A model generated the notes under the pieces. It worked only from the letters and a program-made list of their open reading frames with translations, ran no database searches and had not been told where the DNA came from. Positions 24,349 to 38,100 of a DNA stretch of 64,000 bases are shown one piece after another. Source of the DNA: Punica granatum (taxonomy: Eukaryota; Streptophyta; Magnoliopsida; Myrtales; Lythraceae); the NCBI RefSeq assembly GCF_007655135.1, contig NC_045133.1, positions 17,085,845-17,149,844 on the forward strand, in the 5' to 3' direction. Positions within the stretch are counted from its first letter, which is position 1, and the number at the start of each line of letters is the position of its first letter. The translations under genes and the position numbers were made by a program.

Positions 24349-25929
24349 ATTTAGTATGTCTCTAAATGTAATGATTGTCGTGGACTTATTAGTGTCACGT
24401 GATAGAAGATGAGTGGACTCCACACGATTCTATTTAATAAAAAATATTCTAAAAATACAAAAAGAAAAGAAAAACGGAGGAAAGGGAGAAGGGCCAATTG
24501 AGGCTCCTACTGTCGAAGTCAAATGAGTCTCGAAACTAGGGCTTTTTTTTTTATAATCTCGGCAGTAAGGTCTCGATTACAATTACCCGCTAGTTGGGGT
24601 CGTCGATCGAAGTAGTGCTGGCCAACGACCGGAGTGGTGGCGGCCACAATCGGACCCCTACCGTAGTAATCGAAGGAGCCCCTTAAATTAGGGCTTTTTA
24701 AATCCCGTGGCGGGGGCCCCAATTGCGGCCACCACCACTCCAATCGAGTTCGTCAACCATTGCAGATGTGGTTGGCGACCACAATTGGGGGTGATTGTCG
24801 TAATCAAGGCCTTCACCGTGGGAATAGAAAATGTCATAATTTTAAGGCTCTTTTGATTTTGGAGACCTCGATTGGGGGGATGGTGGCCACAATTAAGGGC
24901 TCCCATAGCAGGAATAAAAAAATCCACTTTTCAGGGCATGAGGGCCCCAGTTGTGGCCACTAACACCCAATCAGGGTCGCCAGCCATAGCAGAGATGGCC
25001 ATTGTAGACTAGATCCGTACTATGCGCGAGTTGTAATTATTTTGTCTATCTTATAACATCAGTTTTATTATGTAAATTTCTATTTGCGATGCGCGTGGGA
25101 TTATGTAAATATGTTATTCATCTTAATCACATTTTATCATTTTAATTTTATTTTATAAATAATTGAAAATGTAAGTAGATTTTATTATAAAACATTATGA
25201 AAGCATCATATCTATTATCTATTATAATATATAAAAGCTCATGAGTGCCTATGAAAAGTTGTTATTTAAAAACTCTTAGCTCACTATTGATTATCTTCTT
25301 GACTGCTTGAAGTATTTAACTATTATTAGTCAAGCCCGCAAGTTGCATGGGCCCTTTGAATTTTGTTTTGGTTGTTTTTCTCGTAAATAAATAATTGCAA
25401 TTTTTTTTTTGTAACTATGAAATATGTTGCTTATGATTTATAGGTAATTTTATTTATTAATAATGTAATATGGATTTGGAATATTCATTTATTAATTTTA
25501 TATTATTATTTATTTTTTTTGAAAAATGAAATGTATTCTTTTCATATGAACAGTTATATGAATATGAAACGAGAAATATTCATTTCATTTATTGATATAT
25601 GAAATTAGGGTCATTTCTACATTTAGTAGTAGCACAAACTTGCATTTTTACTTCTCTAAGTAAAAGAAGTTCAATGTCCATAGCACATATTGGAGATATA
25701 ATATGTGTGTCCTTTTCATCTAGAACTTCGTTATAATTGTAATTCCAATGGTCGACTCTAATAGTAGGGCACTTGAATATCAGGCAGATTATTGATTGAA
25801 TATCCAGGCAACTTTGTCCTTATGTTGGAATGGCAAAGATTGAGAGCATCTCTATTGTTGCCGAACTTCAAGTGAAGTGTTGATATGCTCTATGGTCGTC
25901 GATAATGAGTAATGCCGAATTGCTTGATT
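24349..25929. other. Intergenic region with a GC-rich repeat patch and AT-rich DNA
   Basis: About 24480-25010 is GC-rich and built of recurring words such as GTGGCGGCCACAAT, CCAATTGCGGCCACC and GGCGACCACAATTGGGG, so it is internally repetitive. About 25020-25600 is AT-rich. No gene or complete element could be defined. Confidence 0.4.
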
Positions 25930-26450
25930 CTATGTGGTGATATCGCAGCGGAGTTTTATGCAACAAAACAGAGCTCGCCCACCAAAACTAGGAAGGAGAT
26001 CATGGTGGGATGGGCCGCTCCACCAACGGATTTCTACAAACTGAACACGGATGGATCTAAGGGTCATTTGAGATCCTAATGGTTGCTGGATTAGAGGATT
26101 CCTAATGATTATTAAAACCGCCAACTAGTGTTGTGACTGAGCCGTGTGCATTAAGCTAGGGGCTGAGATTAGCTCTAGATTTAGGAATTAATAAGCTCCA
26201 TGTTTAAGTTGATGCTACTTTACTAATGGAGTGGGGTATGGGGTCAGGTTCCCAAAATTTGTTGCTTAAACCACTGATTGATGACTGCAGGTGGCTCAGC
26301 AACCAATTTGGTGTAATCGGGCCTAAGCACGTATATAGGGAAGCGAACGAATGTGCCGACCTTTTGGCTAAGAAGGGTGGAGAACAGTCTACTCCATTGA
26401 TCACCTATTACCATGTTCTTTCTATTTTTATCTAGCTATTTATTCAAGGA
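25930..26450 (+). pseudogene. RNase H-like fragment of a second LINE
   Basis: From about 26005 one frame reads VGWAAPPTDFYKLNTDGSK, the usual start of a plant LINE RNase H-like domain. After several stops the C-terminal part reads WLSNQFGVIGPKHVYREANECADLLAKKGG (positions 26291-26385). It is a decayed 3' end of a LINE separate from the one at 20-24 kb. Confidence 0.75.
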
Positions 26451-26639
26451 TGCTATGGGGATTCAAGTCCCTCGATCTGTAATAGACTTTATTGATTGAT
26501 ACTTAATGAATGAGTGATCAGCCTTCATTACCAAAAAAGAATGTAATGAAATTATTCAAAAAGGAAAGAAACTGCCCACCTGAAATAACCTCCTCCCCAC
26601 CCAAAAAAAAAAAAAACAAAAAAAAAAACAATTTGGAGT

Positions 26640-27936
26640 GGAGAGACTTTGAACAGCATCATCACCCGTCCGTCCACACATGAAGCGTCACCCTCGACCA
26701 CCATTGGTCAATAACCCCAAAAAGTCAACAGAGCATTGGTCTGTCATCTTTAACTGCTTCAACCTCAGGGACGGGTGCCGACTGCAGGTTCGCTGCAGTG
26801 AAAATTCAAAGCCAAAAGGAAATCCGAAAGAAAACAGAGCGAAGATCTCTCTTCACACACACTCTCTCTCTAATGGATGCATATTCCTCGAATCTTTGAA
26901 GGATCTGTTGCATTCTGCGGCACTCCGAGAGGCTTCGAGCTCAACTCCACCATCGGACGACGGCACCGGAGCTTCTCCGGCCACCGTTTGAGCTCTGAAT
27001 CGGCGGGCAACGGGAAATCAGCGTGCCGGCGAGACGCAGGTGAGGTTTGGTTGGTGTTATCCCGAGTCCCCTGATCACGAGCTCATCGTGAACCTGCAAG
27101 TGATCGGTTCAGTTTCGGCTCGCGCTGTGATTCTCAGATCTCGCTTTTTTTGCCGGATCTTTCTTCGATTGTTGCCTTCGTGGAGCTCAATTCTTCTCCG
27201 TCAATGTGATCTGAGTCGTTTTGTGATCAATTTGTTCACTTTATTGCTCCACCGCCTGTTTTGTTGTTTGCCCTCTGCCATATGCTGAATTCTACAGCAA
27301 ATGTGTCTTGTTGGCGACCGGATTCCTTGACACTGCCTTTCTCTTCAATCATGTTCAGGCTTTGACCTCTGATTTCAACAACTCCTGCATCTCTTGGGCG
27401 TATTGAGCACTGAGTAGCATTGGCCGGGTAAGTTCGTGCCTACTGTAGATGTAATCCATTGTATCTGGCGAAGAATTGTGCTTGACCTTTCGCTTGATGA
27501 GATAGCCTCCTTTTCTTTTAGTTGAATGTGCATCTTCAAGAGGGGGGAATCATAGATAGTGCATTGGCACAGCTGGCTTGTGAAATCTTCGGACTGGCTG
27601 CGCATGAATTCGCTGATTCTATTAGATGGATTTGCAACCAGAAAAAAAAGGGATCTTTTTTTTTTTTAACTTTTGGGACTTGGGAGATTAATCTTATAGA
27701 AAAGTTCCTCACTATCCCACTTTATCATTCATCCACGCAGTGCTATTATCAGAAAGCTTCGCATTGACATGATGCCTCAAATTTCAAACCAGGGGAATAA
27801 CCAATCTAGGACTAAGTGGCATCCCTTTCGCTCCTTGCATGGTTCTGAGAGCTTTTATTGCTATGATCTGTTTTCAACGTCATGCAATTCCCTTTGCTGC
27901 AGATATAATTATTTTTAATATTACGAGGGCAGACCG
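26640..27936 (+). promoter_or_regulatory. Promoter and 5'UTR of the nucleotide-sugar transporter gene
   Basis: A CT-rich stretch (about 26845-26870) suggests a transcription start near there. A donor at 27041 (CAG|GTGAGG) and an acceptor at 27901-27902 (CTGCAG|) would define a 5'UTR intron of about 860 bp, with the ATG 35 bp into the next exon. This is inferred from splice motifs; the ORFs within this stretch match no family. Confidence 0.5.
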
Positions 27937-30900
27937 ATGAAGAACGGAGTTGTTGAATGCAGTGTCTGCCACTCAAGACTTGTATCTCCTACTACCAGAC
28001 CTATATCAAGGGCTTATGATCGACACAAAAGCAATGTGTCATCAAAGCAGCGTGCCCTTAACGTTCTCTTGGTTGTCGGTGATTGTATACTTGTGGGCTT
28101 GCAGGTAATCAACCATAATTCTGATTCCCCCCTTTTCCTCAGCTCTTCTTTTGTCTTCCTGAAGATACTGGTGTTCCTTAAATGGACATTCCTTAGTACC
28201 ATGAACTCGAAATAATGTTTTTGATTTTTAGAACCCCATAAACTATCAATAATAAAAGGATATGGACCTGCTTGTGATTTTTGGCATATTCTTACAGTTG
28301 AGGGGAAAAAATAAAAATATCATGGGCTCCTTTATGTAGTTATTTTAGTTTGTAGTAGCTTACTTGCATTTTCACTCTAGCATTAACCTCCCCGTTATTG
28401 GTAATTCCATAAGTCAAGTTCCTTTGACTGTACACCTTTTTCTTTATGAATCTTGCTCTGGCTCATATAAGAAGACACATCGAGACATTCTGGGTGCTGA
28501 TCATTTCAAAAGCTGACTCTTTTTCCTGGTTTTCTTGGCCAGCCAATTCTAGTTTATATGTCCAAAGTGGATGGAAAGTTCAACTTCAGCCCTATCAGTG
28601 TTAACTTTTTGACAGAAGCTGCAAAGGTTCTCTTTGCAGTTCTGATGCTTTTATTCCAGGTATGTTTGAAAATTACATTTTGAGCTTAATTCTGTAATGT
28701 AACAACATCATATGACTTCCCTTGTGGTAGGCTTTTCATTGTTTGAGCTCCCTGTTGAGATAGTAGGGGAGAAGATGTGATCAGTGAGTATGAAGAATGG
28801 AGAGAACAGTCAAATGATCTGATCTAATCCTCCAAATGTTTATCTACTTTTTATGCTTCATTGTGCAGGCTAGGCGTCAAAAAGTGGGCGAGAAGCCGTT
28901 GCTCTCAATATCCACATTCATACAGGTAATCCTCTTATTTGCTATCGTTCACCTGGAGGAGCTCAGATCACATATAAGCTTTGTTGCTAATCTAATTTGG
29001 TCTAGGATATGCTAGGGGATATTTATGCACGCTAGAGGCCGGGCTTAGTGCAGGTTTAAGAAGTCAAACTTTTCGGCATATCTTGGAAATGTGTTGTGTT
29101 TGAAATTTATAGTATAGAAACTTGACTAGCCTTTCTTCTTTCAACATTAAAGGGCGGAAATGGACAGTACAATCTACTTTATAGAACTCTCTTTAGTTCT
29201 CACACGTTACTATATGGACTTATGTTCAAGTGTAAAAGTCTCTTTACTTTCAACTGTGGTAATTTCTCAATTTCTATCGCTGCAACAAAGAGCTTGTATG
29301 TGCATGTGATGTAATTTTCTTGGGAAAAGTAAAGTTGCATTATCTTTTTTTTCCACAAGTCTCATGTGCATTAGGCGGCTTGAAAATCATATGAGAAATA
29401 AATTTAAAGCAGAGTGGGGAGATCATTATGCTTTAATATGAAGAACTTGGTGTTCCCGTTGACAGTTACTATAATAATTTACCAAGGATATCCGTCATAG
29501 AATGGTGACCAACTAATAATTGCATGGAAATGATTGGTAAAATTGCAAACTAAGTGTTAAACTTATTTTTTCTATCTTTCTGTCCACGTGCCAAAGCCTG
29601 TTGCTTCATTTTTCCCTCTGTCATCTCAAAGCCAAAACCACCACAAGAAACTAGCCCGTAGTTGGCTAATTTCATCTATTATGTTCACTAACTTTGCATT
29701 TTATAATTTCCATTTATGATTAGTTAGAAGAAAACAAAAATAAGGTACTGAATCAGACATGCATATGGAAAAAAAAAAGATTTAAAAATAACTTGTTAAA
29801 AATTTCTATCAATGCATTAATCTCATACTAACAAGTATTCTTGATTCATGATGTATTTTATGCAGATTAGAATTATGTCTCATGTGTATCACAGGTGCAG
29901 GATCTATGTTTAGTAGTAGATCCCAACAGGGGCTGGCCACACTTGTTCAATTTATGTCTCTCAACTTGTATGGCATGAGGAATTATGTCATCGAAATAAA
30001 GCCTAAATTTATCAATATACCCAATATAGACCTCTAAGTCAACTGGTTGCAAAAAAGGCACATGCTTCAACACAATGTTAGGAGGCCCCACTCGAAGTTG
30101 ATCAATAGTGAGTACCAGGAGCATTATGTTCATGCTTGATTATTGCGAACTGAACAATTAAGATTCACTCACTCAGTTACAACATAAACCATACCCAAAC
30201 TGTTCACAAAGGCAATCAATCATGTAGTCACAATGTAATGGCATGGGCACATATCCACCATTCCTATGATATAGACTGGTGTGGTGACTTGGACTATAAT
30301 GGGAACTAAATGATGTCAAAATGAAGTTGCAAATCATATACAGGCTGCGTCGAGTCTGCCTTATTACTGGCCAGACTTCAAGCTTGTGAGGCACCTGAAG
30401 TATGTAAAGTTGAAACCTGGTGCCCAAATAGTGTGTTGTGGAAAGGCAATTTGCTGGCCTATGATCTATTGTGGAGTACCAGACTGCTGCTAGAGTGCCT
30501 TTCACAAGGATTTAGCTTAGTCTTTTCTTCAATATGACGAGTTATGTTATTCTAGGTATGAAATATCTGCTAGCTAGATGGAGATCAAGATGTTCTGCTT
30601 CTGTGAATCTTTAGGATGTTCTTTTTTGTACCTGCACCTTTTATTATTTATACAACTGGATCTTTGCCAGTGTAAATGTAAATATTCAATAGATCGCCAC
30701 TTCTATTATTTTGTTCAGAATTCATCTATTGAAAAAGACTGGTAATTGGTGCTAATCTAATTAATTAAAGTCTATATGTGACTTTACTGGCATTATTTTA
30801 TCTGCAGTATGGCTGCTTATTATTATTATTTTTTTAACTGATGAAACTTTGGTTATCGCACCCATATTTTCTATTAAATATGAAATTCAACTATATAGTG

Positions 30901-33900
30901 AATAGCTACAAATCCAAATTGCACGCTTCATGTAATCTTAAGCCTCTGCACTTATTATTATTCCATTATATCCAGATTATTTTTTTAGGTAAAATATGTA
31001 AGATATGTATCCAATCACATGGAGTCGATGACCATTGCATATTTCCTGTTCCTCTGCAGAGATGTTAGTTTTGCTTGTTGGCTTATCCAATTTACATTGT
31101 TTTCAGGCGGCCCGTGCCAACATCCTCCTTGCTGTTCCAGCCTTCCTATACGCGGTTAATAATTATCTGAAGTTCACTATGCAGGTAAAGTTCTATTGAT
31201 ACACTAATATAGATCTCCAAGGAAACTGTCTCTCTTACTGCGAACTACCCCTCGACATCTGTCCTGGGTTCCATGCATCAAAATCTTCTAGGCATATCCA
31301 TTATTACGTACAATCTTGTAGTACTTTGGGAAAACTATGTGTGCTTTTATATTGCTCGTCCCTGTATTAGGGTTATGTATAATATAGTTATGTTATGGAT
31401 GCCAATGCATGGATTACATTAGTAAATTCTTCTAGATAAGATGAAATCTAATTGTTTTTCTCCACTAAATGGGGGCAAAAAGTCCGCCTTTTCAATCACC
31501 TGTAATCCCTTCTTTTTTCTTATAGAGTGATCCATTATGAAATCGATGTGGGCCTGTAATTTCTATTCCCAGTAGCAGGTAGAGAGCGAGGCAGTACTCG
31601 CATGGAGTAAGCCTTGTTTAGATTAACAAGGGTCAGTAATAGAGTAAATATTTGCTGAATTCATTTGAAGAGTTAATGATTTTCACAAATTTTTTTGCAG
31701 CTATACTTTAATCCTGCAACCGTTAAGATGCTTAGTAACCTGAAGGTAATTCTCAAATCCTCGTCCCTGCTATAACTTGCTGCCTGCCTCTGCAGGATGG
31801 AATTATCTTAATGAAGAAAGTATTTTTATTGGACGTGCTTTTGATAATATATCCTGATTCTGGCATATCATTAGCAAATACTAACCTTTCCGGTTAAGTT
31901 TGCTTGCACTATGATACTAGCTCTGGTTATGTTCATGGTAATATGTTAGCTGCTGGATTAACTGTCACATTCTTTGGTCTTACCCTGTCAAAGAAGAGGG
32001 CAATGAAACGGCAGACCATGCATTGTAAAGGAGACCGTGAATGTAGATAAGCATGCTTTTTTATGATGGTTGAAAATTGTTAAAAGGGTAGAAAACTTTA
32101 TTTTCAAATAGCTGCAGACAATTCTTTGAGAATACAAAGATTGAAGTAAAAATGTTTCAATCTGGTTTCAGGCTATCTAACTTTTGGAGATGTCTGTTGT
32201 GTGTCCAAATTTGTCTTCTTGTAGCCTGGTTGTTGGCATAATTCTTTAAGCATATGATTGACATTAAACTGGGAGGACTCGGTTTGTTGGATCTAAAAAT
32301 GTCATTTCTAGCGTGTCTGTATTATGTATATGTATGTACGTGTCTGTATACAGATATATATAGATAGACTTTTAGATGTATTTATCTCCTCTCTTGTAAT
32401 CTCCCTGTAGAAGTTCATTGATTCCGCTTCCTTTTAATCGAGTGAGAATGACCTTATTGTTAATATTTTACCCAAAAAATATGCAGGTTTTGGTGATAGC
32501 TGTTTTACTGAAGGTAATAATGAGACGTCGATTCTCCATAATCCAGGTAAGCCCTTCACTAGTCTGTTTCTCTGGTCCTGTGGTCCCTTTGATGATTTAT
32601 TTGCAATGGCTTTTGGAACTTTCCAGACTATGAAATTAGGCTGATCGCAGTATTCCTTTTCTTTTTAATGTTACTGTGCCTGAGCGATCATTATTTTTTA
32701 CAGTGGGAAGCCCTTGCTCTATTGCTCATTGGTATCAGTATAAATCAATTGCGATCCTTGCCCGAAGGCACAACTGCTATGGGTCTTCCTGTTGAAGCGG
32801 GTGCATACATACTGACTCTGATTTTTGTAAGTATCTTGTAAACCCTAATATTAACGGGCTGTCAGAATTTGTTACTGTCATGGTTTGTGACCACAGCAGT
32901 ATCAACATCTCAATTCATGTTTAAGATTAATATGATCTCCTGATGTCAATATACTGTCACTGTCTTTGCAGGTCACAGTCCCATCCATGGCTTCTGTCTT
33001 CAACGAGTATGCACTGAAGAGCCAATATGACACAAGCATTTACCTTCAGGTGATTTATCACGAGATGGCATGTTGAGATCTGTTGATTGGGGGATTTAAA
33101 TTTCCTATAAATTTTTAACTGACTGCACATTTGCAATTTGCCGCCAGACCCTTTATGATGCCATGAATATGAGTCGAAGTTTGATAAGATTTACCTCTTA
33201 ATTAGTTGGAAGTAATTCCGTAGAAATTATAATCACTCTCAAGAAAATTTTCATTGTCTTTCTCGAATAGCCAAAACCCTGTCTTTGTATTATTTTCTTT
33301 CCTTGCTTTGAAAGCAAATTATGATTTTCTGGTGAATCTAAGTCTGAATGTGTTGTAAACATGATTTTGAAAGAACTTACTTTTTGTGAATTGACACCGA
33401 GATGCCTTGCGTCTCTTTCAGTTGAAGATGGAAGCTCATCTGAATCTGAATATTTTTATTCTTTGTTTCTTAAGCATCAAGTAATGCTGTTGCTGAAGTA
33501 AATGATTAGATGGGCTGCAGATTTTCTTTATCAATATAATTTCAACTTTGCAGAATTTGTTCTTATATGGATATGGTGCTATATTCAACTTTCTAGGAAT
33601 TGTGGGATCAGCCATCATCAAAGGTACAAGAAATTTTATTATTATTATTACTATTTTGGAGATCACACTACCTACTCTGTATATTTTACTTTTATAACAT
33701 TTATATTGCGGTTCTGGAATCTTATATTACTTTTATAACATTTATATTGCGGTTCTGGAATCTTATATTACTTTTTATTATTATTATTATTATTATTATG
33801 CCAACCTTCATATTGATGAATAAAGCTCCATTTTACTTGGTAGATTCATCTGCATGGACCATTTTGTCTCCTTTGCCAGAAGGAAACACTTTTACCAAAT

Positions 33901-35396
33901 ACCCTAATTTTGCGGTATTCGTACTTTTTCAGGACCAAGCAGCTTTGATATTCTGCAAGGACATTCAAAAGCTACTATCCTGCTTATATGTAATAATGCA
34001 GCTCAAGGGATCCTATCCTCATTTTTCTTCAAATATGCAGGTAAGAATTTCAGGTTGACTGTTTGTGTTTCTCTCAAAAAACTTAAATACTCTAGGTTTT
34101 AAAGTAAGCTCAAATGTTAAACTCATTTTTTTCTTTTTTTGGGGTAAATTGTTTCTTTCAAATTTTATGCAACCACTGATCGCTGTCGTTTCAGAAGAAA
34201 CTGGAAGAGCCTTCTAATGACTTCTTTTGGCTACTTTCATTTACTGATGACTTCTGTGATCTTATTTAGACACAATTTTGAAGAAGTACTCATCAACTGT
34301 GGCCACAATCTTCACTGGATTCGCATCTGCTGCACTGTTTGGTCACACGTTGACCATTAACTTCATGCTAGGAATCACTATCGTGTTCATTTCGATGCAC
34401 CAGGTGATTCAAATGGAATGTTTTTTGGCACTTGAATGATTGGGGAAATAGGATAAGTTTGTAGTGTTCTACAGTTTTATGTTTACCCTTTCTTTTGTTT
34501 TTTTTTTATTCAGTTCTTTTCACCCCTTTCAAAAGTCAAAGATGAGCAACAAAATGGACTGCTGGAATTAGTAGATGTTGATGATGAGCGGAGGTACGTG
34601 CTTCTGATTTTATCTGATTGTGCTTCTGATTTCATCTGATTGTTTGACATGTCTCTGCTGATATCAATTATCATTTACCGGTCTAAAAGGAAAAATAATT
34701 GCCACTTCAGTTGAATGGGGAAGTTAAATCATTTTCGGGTGTCTTCTATCTTTATCATTGTATTCTGTACACATCACCTACTCCTTGACTCCTATTGTAT
34801 CCAATCTCATGTCTTTTGGGCAACTATTCCATGAAGCAATATAATTCTTTGCAACAGGGCGAGAGAGAGAGAGAGAGAGATGTTTTGTTTAGGATGCGTC
34901 CCTTTTTTTGGATGGGGAAGTCAGGGGATGCATTTGGAGAGGGTTAAGTGAATATACGGAATATGTGTATTTTTTCCTTGACCCTTAAAAGTTGTGGGAT
35001 TGGGATGCAAAGGAACTCTTTTTCTAAATACGTTTTTCATACGTATTCTGGCCATAAAATATATAAAGTTCTTTGTGGCTGTCTGTTCCTTAATTAATCA
35101 GGCCACATTTCTTGGGAAGTTATTCCCTGTTGCTTGTTTCATTCCACTGATACTAAGATTAAACTTTGAACCATATTGGATATTATGTGCCTTTACCAGG
35201 TCAAGGGATTCCTTTATTAATATGGCAGCTGGGGCAAATGATGAGGTAAATTGGAGTCGCTTCACTTTATAGTTACAACACCAGAGTCATTCCCATGTTT
35301 TTCCGTTTTAATGTGTGTTTCTTTTTCTACTGGTGGAATTTTCAGGCTAGTCATCATGTGAATACTGAAGATAGGCAACCACTTCTTCCCCGATAA
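27937..35396 (+). CDS. CMP-sialic acid / UDP-galactose-type nucleotide-sugar transporter
   Basis: Fourteen coding exons (27937-28104, 28543-28659, 28869-28925, 31107-31184, 31701-31745, 32487-32546, 32704-32826, 32972-33049, 33554-33623, 33933-34040, 34270-34403, 34514-34593, 35200-35245, 35346-35396) join in frame to 404 aa. It belongs to the SLC35A-like family of Golgi antiporters that exchange a nucleotide sugar for the nucleoside monophosphate. Diagnostic segments include [85 protein letters not shown] and [20 protein letters not shown]. About ten membrane spans are expected. The polar C-terminal tail ends DRQPLLPR. It closely resembles the Arabidopsis pair annotated as CMP-sialic acid transporters 2 and 3 (one also called UTR6). 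Plants have little or no sialic acid, so the true substrate is uncertain; UDP-galactose is a reasonable alternative. Confidence 0.95.
28926..31106. other. Large intron 3 of the transporter gene (2.2 kb)
   Basis: Much longer than the other introns of the gene. It contains minus-strand open stretches at 29873-30133 and 30173-30505 that are not recognised as any family and are probably chance ORFs or a decayed insertion. No clear inverted ends or poly(A) tail were seen. Confidence 0.5.
33680..33799. repeat. Tandem duplication plus (TTA)n in transporter intron 9
   Basis: A 43-bp unit (33680-33722) is repeated as a 41-bp unit (33723-33763); both end GCGGTTCTGGAATCT. A third partial start follows and runs into a TTA repeat (about 33773-33799). 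A TTA run also precedes it (about 33635). It is intronic and does not affect the splice sites. Confidence 0.9.
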
Positions 35397-36683
35397 AGTC
35401 ACTTAGGTATGTAACCAAAACTGGGCTAGGTAGTGCTGAACCTACTGATTAAATGTGACGTTTGTTTTATGAGTACAAAATCAGTGTTTTTGCCTCTAAA
35501 TATGCGGGAATTTCTTTGTAAAAGCCGTCCCCCCCCCCCGATTTTAGGAAGAAGTGTGAATTCACATGACTTCATGAAGGAGCTATAATTAGAGATTGCT
35601 TAAATGTTGCTTCGCTTGGCTTTAACTTGCGGTTTGGTTTCTATGTGAATCTTGTGATTGAATCTCAAAAAGATTTAGAACTGTGAAAATACATATATTG
35701 GGACATGAACTTCGTTTTATTGCACTTTTATGGCACCGCTTGAGAGGACTAGGATCCTTCGCAGTTAGACTTCCTCAGTTGTATTTTAGAAGTAAAATCG
35801 TGTTCATCAAGATTTATATGTTAACGAAAAGTCAATTTGAATTGTTGAACGAGAAGCTTGACTATTAACCCGGAACTGCTAAAAAGGACATCGTTAAATT
35901 CATGCCTCTATTTTTTTTTTTCCCTTTTTTGGCAGGGTTATCGGTTGGTAGTACGAGAATAGCAATTCATGCTTGGGCACCAATGGAATAAATAAAATTC
36001 TTGGAATGGGAGAAACAGACTCCTCTGCTTCTCTGGGATCCTTTTGCAGTTCTGGTACTTTGCCAGTCATTTCCCGGAGACTCTTGCAAGGAGCTCGAAG
36101 TGTAGAGTGCTACTGATGAGCAACGGAACGAGAATGGTATAGATAGGATATAGTACTTTGGACGCCCCGTGATCACTCAAACTCGGGATCATTTACCTCC
36201 TTTTATATATTATGATTTTGGCCATCCTTTTATATATCATGATTGACAGATTGTTTTATATCTTTTATCCCCCTCATTTCTTTGTTTCTATTTTTGGGGA
36301 TAAAACTACAGCTGAAGGCAATTGATTCGTGTTCAAGTCATGTATTATCTCTGGGACCTACCGGACTACAACACAACCTTTCTTTGCAATATATAATTTT
36401 AATTTTCTTTCTACCTACAGATGAGTCGTGGCGTGAGGATATTATATCGATTTCTTTTGAAATTTGATTTTGAATTTTGCGGTAACCTCAGTTCGCAAAG
36501 CGATAACAAGTAGTCTGAAAGGTTATTGTACTACAATGAACATGCGTTAATCACTAGTTTGGCATTCTCATGATAAACAATGTTATCATTAAAATATTCA
36601 TATGCAGTAAAAAGGGAATGGATTTTGGATCAAGCAGACCAAGTAGTGATAATTAATCTGTTGAATACTGTTAAGTTATTACA

Positions 36684-36728
36684 ATATATATATATATATA
36701 TATATATGGGGTGTGTGTGTGTGTGTGT
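36684..36728. repeat. Compound (AT)n-(GT)n microsatellite
   Basis: An AT run (36684-36707) is followed by GGG and a GT run (36711-36728). Confidence 0.9.
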
Positions 36729-37674
36729 GACTTATCGTATGTAGATGTTTTGATGAAATCATGAATTAATTGCAAATGAAACAATTCATTCTAATTTTGA
36801 TATTTGCAATCACAATTTATGACCTCGAGCTTCGTGTCACTGGTCTATGTTCTTGGATGGTAAAACTCGATATAAAGACGTATTGCAAGTAGAAATTAAA
36901 GTAATGTTGCAGACAGTATTGATATTATACGTCAACGCAACTCCCATGTAGGCCTCCTGTCATGGCTTTGTTAAGGAAGGTGGTGCTCAGACCATCTTCG
37001 ATATAATGGCGAAAATTCGAGAACTAAAGTAATGACATTTCAAAATAGAGAACCATGTTAAAGCTTATGAGTCTCTGTATTTTGTTTTTTTTCCTCTGAA
37101 AGGCTTAGATTGAATGTCAAACTGAAAATATTACTGACTGATTGATTGATTATGGTCGACGAGCTCTGGGGGAATTCAACGATCAAAATGTTCCAAACAG
37201 TCGGACTGACGTATATGATATATCATGCGTCCATATATACATGGCCTGATTTGATCGTAATAGATTTCATGCGTATATATGTACACATATGTGATATATA
37301 TATATATATATAAATAGTTTTTCTTTTTTCCCCCTAAATTATGGAAAATATAAATACTTGAAAGCAAATAAAATCAAAACAAATTAAATACTTCGTCAAA
37401 CCTGTTCCCATTTGTTTGGATCAATGGACAATTTGATGGACACTGTTCGGCAGGAATGATTGGAACTGATCTCAACCATCTTCTCTCTAAAAATGTTTGA
37501 ATTGTGTATATGTATAAAATATTCAGAAATACTTGAGAAATATTTTATTCATCCTAAATACCCTTATCAACAACTTATTAGGTGATTCCGCTCTTCTTTC
37601 CTTTCTTCCTTCCTTTAAATAATATTTCATTTTCGATTTTATTTCTATTTTTATGAATGACAAATTCACTATTC

Positions 37675-38100
37675 GAAGAATTTTATCCTTTTGTGTACCG
37701 ATTTGTTGCAAACTTGGATTAGTCTTGTCCGTTGTTATATGGTAATTTAATCACAAACTATGCCATTGCAAGTTACATGATTTTAGAAAGATTATCAGGG
37801 TCAGTAAATCTTTAAATCTCAATAAACCAAATTTAATCCTCCAGCTTTATTTATTCTTTTCTTCATATCTTTGAACTATACATAGCATTGAAGAATTTTA
37901 CCCCTTAGTGGACTGGTTTGATCCGTTGACTTCTAGATGCTCTTGTATGTTTAATTAAATAACAAACCATGTCATTATATATAGTTAGATGATTTTAGGA
38001 GGAATGCCAATGTCAGGTAGTAAATCATTATATTTCTTATAAACCAAATTTAATTCTCCTCCTTTATTTGTATTTCTTTTCTTCAAATTTATTTTTATTG
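37675..38100. repeat. Diverged tandem duplication, unit about 215 bp
   Basis: Both units begin GAAGAATTTTA (37675 and 37890) and carry matching blocks in order: a CAAACTATGCCATT-like block, ATGATTTTAG, and AATAAACCAAATTTAAT followed by CTTTATTT and TTCTTTTCTTC. They are clearly diverged, so the duplication is old. Function unknown. Confidence 0.7.
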
